Of a stretch of DNA of 64,000 bases, positions 9,854 to 19,989 are shown one piece after another. Under the pieces are notes generated by a model. The model did no database searches and was not told the DNA's origin. It worked only from the letters and a program-made list of their open reading frames with translations. The position numbers and the translations under genes were made by a program. Each line of letters opens with the position of its first letter. Within the stretch, counting starts at the first letter, position 1. This DNA comes from Microbulbifer aggregans (GTDB taxonomy: Bacteria; Pseudomonadota; Gammaproteobacteria; Pseudomonadales; Cellvibrionaceae). Location: the NCBI RefSeq assembly GCF_020524005.1, contig NZ_JAIVKK010000006.1, positions 1 through 64,000 of the forward strand, read 5' to 3'.

Positions 9854-9955
9854 GCCCGCAACCACAGGGGCGCCGGATACCACCGGCTGCCCCGCGATTC
9901 ACGGCTAGAATTAAACGATCGATAACCGGGAGACGCGCCCTTTCCAGACACGCCT

Positions 9956-10747
9956 ATGGATACACGCCAACCCATCGTTCTGACCATCACCCATCACGAC
10001 CCCAGCGGCAGTGCAGGGATCACGGCAGATACCGAGACTGCCACCAGCCTCGGTTGCCACTGCGCGTCCGTCGTTACCGCAATCACAGTGGGGGATACCC
10101 GCGAGCTGACCGGTGTTGCTCCAGTCGACGGCAACCTGCTGGTCGAGCAGGCACGGGCCGTGCTCGAAGATATGCCGGTCGCCGCCATCAAGATCGGTTA
10201 CCTCGGCTCGGTGGAAAACGTCCACGCCCTGCACAGCGTGTTGCGGGACTACCCTGATATCCCCCTGATCATCGACCCTGACGCTACCCTTGCCGACAAG
10301 GAGAGCCTGCTGGCACCGCCGTTGTGGACCTCCATGTGCAATATGCTGCTGCCGCTGGCAACACTGGTCGCGCCCAATCGCCGCGAGGCCCGGGCCATGG
10401 CCGGTGAAGCGGATGTGCACGATGCCCAGGCCCAGGAACTGCTGGAAACCGGCTGCCGCTACCTGCTTCTCACCGGCGTGCCGGTCACCAGTTGTGAACT
10501 GGAAAACCGCCTGTACGACGCCCGCGGGCTGATGCGCCAGTTTCAGTGGAAACGGCTACCACCTGCGTCCTACGGTGTCTGCGGCACCCTGACCACCGCC
10601 ATTGCCTGCCATATTGCCCACGGACTTACGATCCTGGAAGCGGTCAACCGCAGCCAGCAGTTCACCTGGAGCGCCATTGCCGACAGCCGCCGCCTGGGCA
10701 TGGGACGCCCGGTGCCCAACCGCTTTTTCTGGGCCAAGAAAGACTGA
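9956..10747 (+). CDS. thiD: Hydroxymethylpyrimidine/phosphomethylpyrimidine kinase
   Basis: A ribokinase-fold enzyme that phosphorylates HMP and HMP-phosphate for thiamine synthesis. At 263 residues it is the usual size. The N-terminal SGSAGITADTETATSLG-type motif and the C-terminal CGTLTTAIACHIAHG region (anion-hole segment) are seen. In Pseudomonas thiD, thiE and hemL lie in a row; here thiE is missing between thiD and hemL. The Shine-Dalgarno upstream of the ATG is weak. The sequence diverges somewhat from classical ThiD (GSGTTxAA is replaced by GVCGTLTTAIA), so a related kinase remains possible. Confidence 0.82.
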   Translation: MDTRQPIVLTITHHDPSGSAGITADTETATSLGCHCASVVTAITVGDTRELTGVAPVDGNLLVEQARAVLEDMPVAAIKIGYLGSVENVHALHSVLRDYPDIPLIIDPDATLADKESLLAPPLWTSMCNMLLPLATLVAPNRREARAMAGEADVHDAQAQELLETGCRYLLLTGVPVTSCELENRLYDARGLMRQFQWKRLPPASYGVCGTLTTAIACHIAHGLTILEAVNRSQQFTWSAIADSRRLGMGRPVPNRFFWAKKD

Positions 10748-10870
10748 TCAGATCCAGCCCCGGCTGTCATTCTCAACGCAGTTTGCGAGCACCGCCGCAG
10801 GCGAAGATAATACGCGCAGTTTTTTACCCTTCCTCACCCCCAATTCATCCAATCCGGTTTCCGAATTTCT

Positions 10871-12154
10871 ATGAGCAAGTCCGAAACTCTCTTTGCCGAA
10901 GCCCAGCGAGTCATTCCCGGTGGCGTTAACTCTCCGGTACGCGCGTTCCGCGCGGTTGGCGGTACCCCCGTATTTATTGAGCGCGCCGAGGGCGCGTATC
11001 TGTATGATGCAGATGAAAAACGCTACATCGATTATGTCCAGTCCTGGGGTCCTATGGTTCTGGGGCACGCCCACCCCGACGTAATCGACGCGGTTGTGGA
11101 ACAGGCCCAATCCGGCCTCAGCTTCGGCGCGCCCACTGAGCTGGAAACCGAGCTGGCGGAAGAGCTCTGCCGCGTCTGGCCGAACATGGAGCTGGTACGG
11201 TTTGTGAATTCCGGCACCGAGGCCACCATGAGTGCCATTCGCCTGGCCCGCGGTTACACCGGTCGCGACAAGATCGTGAAGTTCGAGGGCTGCTACCACG
11301 GCCACTCCGACTCCCTGCTGGTAAAAGCCGGTTCCGGCGCCCTGACTATGGGCGTGCCATCCTCCCCGGGCGTACCCGCCTCGCTGGCGGACCACACCAT
11401 CACCCTCACCTACAACGATGCCGAGGGTGTGCGGAAGTGCTTTGACGAAATCGGCGACCAGATTGCCTGCATCATCGTCGAGCCAGTGGCCGGCAATATG
11501 AACTGCATTCCGCCAGTACCCGGTTTTCTGGAAACCCTGCGCGAAGTCTGTACCCAGCACGGCGCCCTGCTGATTCTCGACGAAGTGATGACCGGCTTCC
11601 GGGTAAGCCTCACCGGCGCCCAGGGTTACTACGGTATCGAGGCAGACATCACCACCCTCGGCAAGGTCATCGGCGGCGGTATGCCAGTCGGCGCCTTCGG
11701 CGGCAAACGGGAAATCATGGAGCAGATTGCACCGCTCGGCCCGATCTACCAGGCCGGCACCCTGTCCGGCAACCCGATGGCGATGGTCGCCGGCCTGGAA
11801 ACCCTGCAACTGATCCAGCAACCGGGTCTATACGACGAGTTGACCGCGAAGACCAACCGCCTGGTTGAGGGCGTGCTGGCCGCAGCCAAGGAAGCCGGCA
11901 TCCCACTGACGGCCAACAAGGTCGGCAGCATGTTCGGTTTCTTCTTTACCGACGCCGAGCAGGTGACCAATTACCAACAGGTAATGGCGTGCAACAACGA
12001 GCGCTTCAACCGCTTCTTCCACGGCATGCTGGAAGAAGGCGTGTACCTGGCGCCCGCCTCTTACGAAGCCGGCTTTATGTCTGCCGCACACACTGATGAA
12101 GATATCGACGCAACTATTGCGGCCGCGCGCAAGGTGTTTGCCTCACTGGCATAA
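10871..12154 (+). CDS. hemL: Glutamate-1-semialdehyde 2,1-aminomutase
   Basis: A PLP enzyme that converts glutamate-1-semialdehyde to 5-aminolevulinate in the C5 heme pathway. The 427-residue protein has the family start [23 protein letters not shown], the aspartate loop [10 protein letters not shown] and the PLP lysine in [17 protein letters not shown]. The gene ends in a strong intrinsic terminator. hemB, the next enzyme of the pathway, lies 2 kb downstream. Confidence 0.98.
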   Translation: MSKSETLFAEAQRVIPGGVNSPVRAFRAVGGTPVFIERAEGAYLYDADEKRYIDYVQSWGPMVLGHAHPDVIDAVVEQAQSGLSFGAPTELETELAEELCRVWPNMELVRFVNSGTEATMSAIRLARGYTGRDKIVKFEGCYHGHSDSLLVKAGSGALTMGVPSSPGVPASLADHTITLTYNDAEGVRKCFDEIGDQIACIIVEPVAGNMNCIPPVPGFLETLREVCTQHGALLILDEVMTGFRVSLTGAQGYYGIEADITTLGKVIGGGMPVGAFGGKREIMEQIAPLGPIYQAGTLSGNPMAMVAGLETLQLIQQPGLYDELTAKTNRLVEGVLAAAKEAGIPLTANKVGSMFGFFFTDAEQVTNYQQVMACNNERFNRFFHGMLEEGVYLAPASYEAGFMSAAHTDEDIDATIAAARKVFASLA

Positions 12155-12190
12155 TCACACCTTCAGGACTCGACCTTTCCCGAGCCTCAA

Positions 12191-12219
12191 AGAGCCCGCA
12201 CAAATGTGCGGGCTCTTTT
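12191..12219 (+). terminator. Intrinsic terminator after hemL
   Basis: An 11-bp perfect stem (12191-12201 with 12206-12216), loop AAAT, followed by a short T run. Confidence 0.9.
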
Positions 12220-12246
12220 GCTTCGGCAACCCGCCCGTAATTCCGG

Positions 12247-12275
12247 TTGCATCAACCAAATATCCCGCCTATAAA
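12247..12275 (+). promoter_or_regulatory. Promoter of the benE-gntR operon
   Basis: A -35 box TTGCAT (12247-12252) and a -10 box TATAAA (12270-12275) are separated by exactly 17 bases. The -10 overlaps the first operator palindrome, so a repressor bound there would block polymerase. Confidence 0.65.
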
Positions 12276-12304
12276 ATGTATACATTTTTCAAAAGGTATA
12301 CATT
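12273..12304 (+). promoter_or_regulatory. Paired GntR-type operator palindromes
   Basis: Site 1 is a perfect 16-bp palindrome AAAATGTATACATTTT (12273-12288). Site 2 (AGGTATACATT, about 12294-12304) shares the GTATAC core, with its centre 18 bases from that of site 1. Site 1 covers the -10 box. Site 2 includes part of the Shine-Dalgarno AAAAGG (12291-12296) and touches the GTG start of benE. FadR-type GntR regulators bind sites of the ATGTATACAT kind, and the operon's second gene encodes one, so autoregulation is inferred. Confidence 0.7.
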
Positions 12305-13498
12305 GTGCGACGCTCACTCTGGGGCGATTTCAGCCTTTCCACGATCAGTGCCGGCTTCGTCGCCGTGCTGGTAGGCATTGCCAGCTCGGTAGCCATTGTC
12401 TTTGCCGCCGCCCGTGCCGCCGGCGCGACTGACGCCGACATGGTGTCCTGGATCGCCGCCCTCGGGCTGGGCATGGGCCTCACCTGTATCCTGTTCTCCT
12501 GGTATTACCGCGCGCCCGTCATAACTGCCTGGTCCACCCCCGGTGCGGCGCTGCTGGTAACCAGTCTGTCCGGCGTGAGCCTGGCCGAAGCCGTCGGTGC
12601 ATTCCTGTTCGCCGCAGTGCTGACCATCGCGCTGGGGCTTTCCGGCGCCTTCGGACGGGTAATGGGGAAAGTGCCAACGCCGATTGCCAGCGCGATGCTC
12701 GCGGGCATCCTGGTGCAGTTCGGCCTGTCCGTCTTCACTTCGCTGCAGGCGAGTCCGCTGCTGGTGGGCGCCATGCTGCTGGTGTACCTCGTCGGACGGC
12801 GCTGGATACCCCGTTACGCAATCATCCTGGTACTCATCAGCGGCGCCACTGTCAGCGGGTTGCTGGGGCAGGTACACATCGAGCAAATGCACTGGGCACT
12901 GAGCCGACCGGTGTGGGTCACTCCAGAATTCAATACCACTGTCCTGCTCGGGGTCGGTCTGCCCCTGTTTATCGTCACCATGACCTCACAGAATATTCCG
13001 GGCGTCGCCACCCTCCGCGCGAGTGGCTATACACGGGTGCCGGTTTCCCCCGTCATTACAGGCACCGGCTTCACCGCACTGGTGCTGGCGCCTTTCGGTG
13101 GCTATGCCTTCAACCTGGCCGCTATTACCGCAGCCATCTGCACAGGGTCTGAATCGCATCCGGATCCAACGCGGCGCTATACCGCTGGTATTGCTGCCGG
13201 CGTGTTTTATCTATTGGTGGGACTGTTCGGCGCCAGCGTGGTGGCGTTGTTCAGAGCTTTCCCCGAAGCGCTGGTGGCCAGCGTGGCCGGGCTGGCACTG
13301 ATTGGCACCATCGGCGCCAGTCTCGACGGCGCAACCCGCGACCCGGACAGCCGGGAAGCCGCGCTGATCACCTTTCTCGTCACCGCCTCTGGTGCAGAGT
13401 TTTTCGGGATCGGCGCGGCATTCTGGGGGCTCGTAGGTGGCATGCTCAGCCACTGGCTGTTTAACAGTGCCCGCCACCCGGTGGGAGACAGCAAGTGA
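12305..13498 (+). CDS. benE: Benzoate/H+ symporter BenE family transporter
   Basis: A 397-residue, twelve-helix inner-membrane protein of the BenE family. The N-terminal LWGDFSLSTISAGFVAVLVGIASS and STPGAALL segments are characteristic. Members import benzoate with protons, though many relatives of unknown substrate exist. It starts at GTG with AAAAGG eight bases upstream. It overlaps the following gntR gene by four bases (GTGA). No benzoate-degradation genes are present in the window, so the true substrate is uncertain. Confidence 0.85.
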   Translation: MRRSLWGDFSLSTISAGFVAVLVGIASSVAIVFAAARAAGATDADMVSWIAALGLGMGLTCILFSWYYRAPVITAWSTPGAALLVTSLSGVSLAEAVGAFLFAAVLTIALGLSGAFGRVMGKVPTPIASAMLAGILVQFGLSVFTSLQASPLLVGAMLLVYLVGRRWIPRYAIILVLISGATVSGLLGQVHIEQMHWALSRPVWVTPEFNTTVLLGVGLPLFIVTMTSQNIPGVATLRASGYTRVPVSPVITGTGFTALVLAPFGGYAFNLAAITAAICTGSESHPDPTRRYTAGIAAGVFYLLVGLFGASVVALFRAFPEALVASVAGLALIGTIGASLDGATRDPDSREAALITFLVTASGAEFFGIGAAFWGLVGGMLSHWLFNSARHPVGDSK

Positions 13499-14121
13499 GT
13501 GTGTACCAGCGGATCAAGCACGACTTGCAGCAGGGTCGCTTTGCCCCCGGCAGCACGCTAAAGCAGACGGAACTCGCGGAGCTCTACAGCGTGAGCCGGA
13601 TACCGGTACGCGATGCCCTGCAACGATTGAAAAGTGAAGGCTGGCTAATCCCACACGGTAAACGGGGCGTTGCGGTCCCGCAGTTTGATGCCCGGGAAGT
13701 GGAAGATCTCTACCTGATGCGTATGCGTCTGGAGCCCCTGTTACTGAAGTTCGCCGCAGAGCGGCTGAACGGAGAAATACTGGGGCGGGCACGGGATATT
13801 CTTGACCGCATGGAGCAAACGCCGGGGCTTTCCGCCGCGGAAATCGGCGCACTCAACCGGGAGTTTCACGCCTGCCTGTACCATGCTGCCGAGCGGCCGA
13901 CCCTGTTTGCCGCAGTCGAGCAACTGCACGAACAATGTGAGCGCTACATCGGCTACCAGTCCCGCAGCCTCGACTACCAGCACACCAGCCAGCGCGAACA
14001 CTATGCCATCCTGGAGGCATTACAGCAGGGCGACGTGGAAGGCGCCAGCCGGGTACTCGAGCAACATATCTCGGCAGCAGGGCGCGCGCTGGTCGATTAT
14101 CTGAACGGGCGTCCGGAGTGA
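13495..14121 (+). CDS. GntR family transcriptional regulator (FCD type)
   Basis: A 208-residue regulator. The N-terminal winged helix-turn-helix (about residues 1-65) includes LKQTELAELYSVSRIPVRDALQRLKSEG. The all-helical FCD ligand domain follows, with metal-ligand-like positions in EFHACLYHAA and REHYAILEAL. The GTG start overlaps the benE stop codon, so the two are translationally coupled. It probably represses the operon through the palindromes at 12273-12304 and is relieved by the transported compound or a product of it. Confidence 0.88.
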   Translation: MSVYQRIKHDLQQGRFAPGSTLKQTELAELYSVSRIPVRDALQRLKSEGWLIPHGKRGVAVPQFDAREVEDLYLMRMRLEPLLLKFAAERLNGEILGRARDILDRMEQTPGLSAAEIGALNREFHACLYHAAERPTLFAAVEQLHEQCERYIGYQSRSLDYQHTSQREHYAILEALQQGDVEGASRVLEQHISAAGRALVDYLNGRPE

Positions 14122-14157
14122 CCGCTTTCACCTTGGCTCCATCCTGTTCCATTTTGA

Positions 14158-15240
<1,083 letters not shown>

Positions 15241-15260
15241 TTTATAGCAATTGCTAAACA

Positions 15261-15289
15261 AAGGGGGCGCAACTGCGCCCCCTTTTTTA
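15261..15289 (+). terminator. Intrinsic terminator after hemB
   Basis: AGGGGGCGC (15262-15270), loop AACT, GCGCCCCCT (15275-15283), then a run of T. It may also serve the converging DUF2167 gene on the minus strand. Confidence 0.9.
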
Positions 15290-15303
15290 TTTGTCCTAAA
15301 CGT

Positions 15304-16224
15304 TCATTCCTTGCTGCTGCCGCGGCGGAACAAACGCAGCAGGCCGCCAAACGCCAGCGGAATCAGGATCCAGAATTTTTTCAGCAACACCAACAGCGCC
15401 GCCAGCGCGCCGGTTTTTGCCAGAACTTTACCGGTAACCAGCGCTCCCAGGCCGTAGGCTGCCACTTTGTCGATCTCCGGGTCGAACTCCTCGTAGCGGT
15501 AGCCGGGATTGAAACTGGTCATTGCCAGTACCGCTTCGCGGTTTTGCTTGATGTCCTCAAGCTCGGGCATGCCGGCGATAAAATTCAGTACCAGCACGCC
15601 TTTGCGCCCCAGCACGCGAATGTTGTAGTTGAGCACATTGGTTTGGGTATCCCCGAATTCCAGCTCCTTGGCCCAGTACAGTTTCTTCTGCTCCGCATCG
15701 TAATACGGGGCTTCCGCCCAGCCCACCAGGCTGATGGACTCGTATCCATTCTGCACCCGGTGCTCGCTCTCTTCGCGAGTGGACACCTTCATTTCCTGCA
15801 GCAAATCACCGTAATCAATTTCAGCGGCATCATCATCGCGGATATAACCCTCCTCACTGTACTCGATGGTAACGCCCCAGGAGTTGTCGTCGAAGGGCGT
15901 GCTATCGGCGGGAAAGAGCATACCCAGCGTCAGCTCATCCGTTTCCGGGTTGCCCCAGATTTGCTCCAGGACAATTTTCGCGTCCTGCGGATTCAGGTAG
16001 TAAAACGCCTCCGGTACTTCAAGGCTGGCAATGCCATCACCGAGGGCAATAGTTCCGGTGCGCCGCTCGATGGCATTCCAGGTGTCCTGGGCCCAGGTCA
16101 TGTACTGCTGCTGCTCCTCAGTCAGCTGCGGAGTGTCCTCTTCGACCAGCGCCTGTGCGACGCTCGTGAGTGGTGATAAGGCCAGTAACAGACCAGCCAG
16201 GGCCACGAGTTTTGTCATGTTCAT
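15304..16224 (-). CDS. DUF2167 domain membrane protein
   Basis: A protein of unknown function of about 306 residues with an N-terminal signal peptide (MTKLVALAGLLLALSPLTSVAQA). A large extracytoplasmic domain follows, with the family's WGVTIEYSEEGYI and DDAAEIDYGDLLQEMK motifs. A C-terminal hydrophobic segment (ALAALLVLLKKFWILIPLAFGG) is followed by arginines. I chose the ATG at 16224, just behind GGGGGA; a longer frame to 16311 adds a non-signal leader and is unlikely. An ATG two codons further in is also possible. It is downstream of the rhomboid gene on the same strand. Confidence 0.8.
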   Translation of the reverse strand: MNMTKLVALAGLLLALSPLTSVAQALVEEDTPQLTEEQQQYMTWAQDTWNAIERRTGTIALGDGIASLEVPEAFYYLNPQDAKIVLEQIWGNPETDELTLGMLFPADSTPFDDNSWGVTIEYSEEGYIRDDDAAEIDYGDLLQEMKVSTREESEHRVQNGYESISLVGWAEAPYYDAEQKKLYWAKELEFGDTQTNVLNYNIRVLGRKGVLVLNFIAGMPELEDIKQNREAVLAMTSFNPGYRYEEFDPEIDKVAAYGLGALVTGKVLAKTGALAALLVLLKKFWILIPLAFGGLLRLFRRGSSKE

Positions 16225-16267
16225 CAGTTCCCCCAAGGTTTCCTTATTGTTGTTACATCCCTTCGAA

Positions 16268-16870
16268 TCAGAGCAAGCGGGTCCAGGCTCCCGGATCGGT
16301 AAACAGCACAAATACCAGACCGGTCACCGCTCCCCAGAAGTGGGCATCGTGATTGATACGGCTATTTTTCCCACGGCTCGCATAAACACTGTACGCCAGG
16401 TACAACAGTCCGAATAGCCATGCCGGTATCGGGATTGGCAGGAACAGCAGGTAGAGCTCGGAGGTGGGGAAGTAAACGATATACGCAAACACCAGCGCCG
16501 AAATGGCACCGGAGGCGCCAACGCTGGCGTAATTCGGGTTATCCCGCTCCTTGAACAGGGTTGGCACATGGCTCGTCACCAGAGCCAGAGCGTAGAGCAG
16601 CACAAACAGCGTGCCACCGATACGCTGTTCGAGTACGCGCCCGAACAACCACAAGCACCACATATTTACCGCAAGGTGCAGTAAATTCGCGTGCACAAAA
16701 CCCGCCAGGTAGATCGAATCCCGGTTTTGCCCCCGCCACACCAGGTACGGCCGGAAGGCACATTGCTCGAGCAGACGCGGGGAGATAAACAGCGCAATCA
16801 GGCTTACGCCGATGGTCACCGCCAGCAGGATGCTGGTGGCATCAAGTGAAGGAAATTGAAAGCCAGTCAA
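16268..16870 (-). CDS. Rhomboid family intramembrane serine protease
   Basis: A 200-residue six-helix membrane protein. The catalytic serine lies in GASGAISA (about residue 118) and the catalytic histidine in HDAHFWGA (about 178). The helix-2 motif HANLLHLAVNMW supplies the conserved His and Asn. Rhomboids cleave substrates inside the membrane; the substrate is unknown here. It precedes the DUF2167 gene by 43 bases and is probably co-transcribed with it. Confidence 0.88.
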   Translation of the reverse strand: MTGFQFPSLDATSILLAVTIGVSLIALFISPRLLEQCAFRPYLVWRGQNRDSIYLAGFVHANLLHLAVNMWCLWLFGRVLEQRIGGTLFVLLYALALVTSHVPTLFKERDNPNYASVGASGAISALVFAYIVYFPTSELYLLFLPIPIPAWLFGLLYLAYSVYASRGKNSRINHDAHFWGAVTGLVFVLFTDPGAWTRLL

Positions 16871-16992
16871 TTGGAGGCGCCGCCCGCAGTGGATTGAATA
16901 TCCATGCTACACCGGTTTGGGCGACGCCGTTTAGCCTAATGCCATTACAGCGGAGTACACGTGTCGAACAGGGCCGTTCATGGCCTACCGGC

Positions 16993-19725
16993 TCACGGCC
17001 ACTGATCTTCCTGTTCCGGAGGCCATGGCTCGGCCTCTTCTACCGGGGCACCACCGCCGCGACGCAGCTCCTGCTCACGCCGCAGCCGCTCCTCGAGGAT
17101 GCGCCGCTCTTCACGCGCGCGACGCTCCTCTTCGAGATAGCGCTCCTCCTGAATCCGCCCCGCTTCGTCCAGGCGACGCAGGCGCTCTTCTTCGCTCTGC
17201 GGCGGGGGCTGGATTTCTTCCGGGTAGAAGTCGGGCTCCTGCGGGATCGGCTGCGGGTAGCCATCAGGGGTGTCCTGTTGCTCTCGCTGCAACTGCTCAC
17301 GCAATTCCCGCTCGCGACGCTGCTGTTGTTCGCGGCGCTGCTGTTCCGGATCTATACCCCAGCCCGGGGTCATTTCCTCCCGCGGCACAGCCTCTTCCTT
17401 CTTGTCATCGCCAAACCAGTTGCGGAACCAGCTACGTCCACGCCCCTGACAACCGGGCGCCGTTTCCAGGCGGCTTTCATCCGACACCGGGATTTCCCGG
17501 CCGCCCTCACAATAGCGCGGATCCATGTACTGCCCCTGGTCATTGACCGGCTTCCATTCCACGCCCCGCGGAGCCTTGATCCGGCCGTGGCGATGGGGCA
17601 ACTTGCGCATCATTTCCGTCCAGATGCTCAAGGCGCCGGTGGCCCCGGTGAGACTGGTGCGTTCGTTGTCATCGCGACCAATCCATACCACCGCTGTCAA
17701 TCCGGGGGAAAACCCGGCAAACCAGCTGTCGCGATAATTGTTGGTGGTACCGGTCTTACCAGCGAAAGCCACACTGTTGGGCAGGCGGCGCAGCGCGCTC
17801 TTGCCGGTACCCTCGCGCATCACCTGCTCCAGGCCATAGCGCAACAGGTACACAGGTACCTCATCCACACCGCGACTGGCCTTGCGACGGAAGCGCTGCA
17901 CCTGTTCACCGTCCGCATTGGATACTGCCAGCAGAGTACGGGGCTCCACATGCTCGCCGCCATTGGCCATTGTCTGGTACATGCCCGCCACTTCAAACGG
18001 GGTCATTTCCACCGCACCCAGAAACAGCGATGGCACCCGGGGGAGATTGGCCTGCACGCCGAGGCGACGAATGGTCTGGCGCACGCTCTCGATCCCCAGA
18101 TCCAATCCCAGCCGCGCTGTGGCCTGGTTATAGGAACGTGACAGCGCCACATACAGGGGCACGAGACCGTGACTGCGGTTGTTGAAGTTGGCCGGCATCC
18201 ACACCTGACCATCCTCAGTCACTTCCCGAATCGGCGCATCGTCGATCAGGGTCGCCAGGTTGTATTCATGGGCCCGCTCCAGCGCGGTGAGATAGACCGC
18301 CGGCTTGATCAGTGAGCCGATCTGCCGGCGCGCTTCCAATGCACGGTTGAACCCTGGGTAATGTGGGCGCCGGTCACCAACCATGGCCAGTACATTGCCG
18401 CTGTGGTTTTCCATGATGACCGTCGCCGCCTGCAGTGAGTCAGCCTGGATACCGCGGTTTTTCTCCAACTGCTCGGCGCCTTCGCTGATCGATTTTTCCG
18501 CCAGCGCCTGTACCGAAGGGGCGAGAGAGGTATAGACGCGCAAACCGGCGGTACGCAGCTCTTCCACGGAATAGTAAGGGCGTAATTCTTCCAGCAGGCG
18601 CTCGGTAAACGCCGGGTAAGGGTTCTGCGCAGCGCCACCGGCGGAGGCGACCTCAAGCGGTTTTTTACGCAGGCGGTCGTGCTGCTCCTGGGTGATGAGT
18701 TTTTGCTCCAGCATCACATCGAGCACGGTATTGCGCCGCTCAAGCGCGCGTTCCGGGTTGCGCCACGGATTGTAATAAGAGGCGCCTTTGGCCAGCCCCA
18801 CCAGCAATGCAATCTGGTGTGGTTCCAACTGACTCAGCGGCTTCTGGAAGTAGAATTCGGAAGCCAGACCAAAACCGTAAATAGCCCGGCTGCCCTGTTG
18901 CCCGAGCCACACTTCGTTGATGTATTCCTGCAGGATGTACGACTTGTCGTAGTGCACCTCCATCAGGATCGCCATCAGTGCTTCATTGAACTTGCGCCAC
19001 AGGCTCGGCTTGTGGTCAAAGAAGATGTTCTTCACCAATTGCTGGGTAATCGTCGATCCACCCTGTACCACTCCGCGTGCCTTGAAGTTGGCCACCATCG
19101 CGCGGGCAATACCCCGCGGGGATACACCGAAGTGATGTACGAAATCCTGGTCTTCCACCGCGATCAGGGTCGCACCCAGCAGCGGGGGGATTTCCTCGAT
19201 CCGCACCGGTGTGCGGTCGTCACCGCCCCCCAGCAGGGTGCCTATGGGTGCAGCATCAAGACGGAATTCTTTGAGGGCGGCGTCGGACTCATCACGCAGG
19301 CGCGTGATTTCATCATTGCGCAATCGGAAGCGCACTTTTGCCTTGTCTTCACGGCCGTCGGCGTGAATAAAGTCCCGCCGCCATACCAGGTACTCCATGC
19401 CATCGCGCTGCCATTGTCCCGGCTCATCGACTGTCGGCATTTTCTTGTAGTTCAGCGCTTCAAACTCCGCTTCCAGCTCGTCCGGACGCATCACCATCCC
19501 CTCGCGCAGGATCAGCGGGCGCGCGAACACTCGAGCCGGCAGTTGATACTGGCGGCTATCCAGTCGCTCGCGCAGCTGCACATCCAGCCACACCATATAG
19601 CCGGCCAGTACCAGTACACCCAGAAGTGCCAGCAGACTCAAGCGCCTGATCCAGCGTCCCAGACGCCCGGGCCGTGATTTTCTGGTCCTGGACCGGTTAT
19701 GTGTACGGCGTTTGTTAGATGCCAT
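16993..19725 (-). CDS. mrcB: Bifunctional penicillin-binding protein 1B
   Basis: A peptidoglycan glycosyltransferase and transpeptidase of 910 residues, longer than E. coli PBP1b (about 844). A basic cytoplasmic tail and one membrane helix (about 25-48) come first. A UB2H-like region follows, then the GT51 domain (EDQDFVHHFGVSPRG, GGSTITQQLVKN). The transpeptidase has its Ser in RQIGSLIKPAVYL, then SRSYN and KTGTTNNYRDSW. The last 150 residues or so are a Pro/Gln/Glu/Arg-rich tail of low complexity (QQRREQQQRRERELREQLQ and similar). The tail is not part of the catalytic fold. The gene is divergent from the kinase gene. Confidence 0.95.
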   Translation of the reverse strand: MASNKRRTHNRSRTRKSRPGRLGRWIRRLSLLALLGVLVLAGYMVWLDVQLRERLDSRQYQLPARVFARPLILREGMVMRPDELEAEFEALNYKKMPTVDEPGQWQRDGMEYLVWRRDFIHADGREDKAKVRFRLRNDEITRLRDESDAALKEFRLDAAPIGTLLGGGDDRTPVRIEEIPPLLGATLIAVEDQDFVHHFGVSPRGIARAMVANFKARGVVQGGSTITQQLVKNIFFDHKPSLWRKFNEALMAILMEVHYDKSYILQEYINEVWLGQQGSRAIYGFGLASEFYFQKPLSQLEPHQIALLVGLAKGASYYNPWRNPERALERRNTVLDVMLEQKLITQEQHDRLRKKPLEVASAGGAAQNPYPAFTERLLEELRPYYSVEELRTAGLRVYTSLAPSVQALAEKSISEGAEQLEKNRGIQADSLQAATVIMENHSGNVLAMVGDRRPHYPGFNRALEARRQIGSLIKPAVYLTALERAHEYNLATLIDDAPIREVTEDGQVWMPANFNNRSHGLVPLYVALSRSYNQATARLGLDLGIESVRQTIRRLGVQANLPRVPSLFLGAVEMTPFEVAGMYQTMANGGEHVEPRTLLAVSNADGEQVQRFRRKASRGVDEVPVYLLRYGLEQVMREGTGKSALRRLPNSVAFAGKTGTTNNYRDSWFAGFSPGLTAVVWIGRDDNERTSLTGATGALSIWTEMMRKLPHRHGRIKAPRGVEWKPVNDQGQYMDPRYCEGGREIPVSDESRLETAPGCQGRGRSWFRNWFGDDKKEEAVPREEMTPGWGIDPEQQRREQQQRRERELREQLQREQQDTPDGYPQPIPQEPDFYPEEIQPPPQSEEERLRRLDEAGRIQEERYLEEERRAREERRILEERLRREQELRRGGGAPVEEAEPWPPEQEDQWP

Positions 19726-19989
19726 AAGAATCCAAATTTCAGCTCGTCAGTTCACTATAGAAAGATTTACAGGCAGGTTTAGCCGATTTAGCGGCTGTTA
19801 TAACCGGCTTTTATAAGGTCACCAGCGCGCAAGTCAAACCAGTGCCGCGCCCGCACCACGCGCCTGTGGGGGCCTGCTATACACTTGCACTTGCCCCTGT
19901 CGCGGCCATAATGCGGCGCAGTATAAGCAGTCGCCAGGAAAACGCTCCCTTCGCGACCGATCAGTTTTGCGAACAGTAACGGAAACACT

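Noticed and set aside
12241..12304. Riboswitch before benE
   Set aside because: The transcript leader would be only about 20 bases; the palindromes fit protein operators instead.
16846..18141. 431-codon open frame on the plus strand
   Set aside because: Antisense shadow of the PBP1b gene, created by high-GC codon bias.
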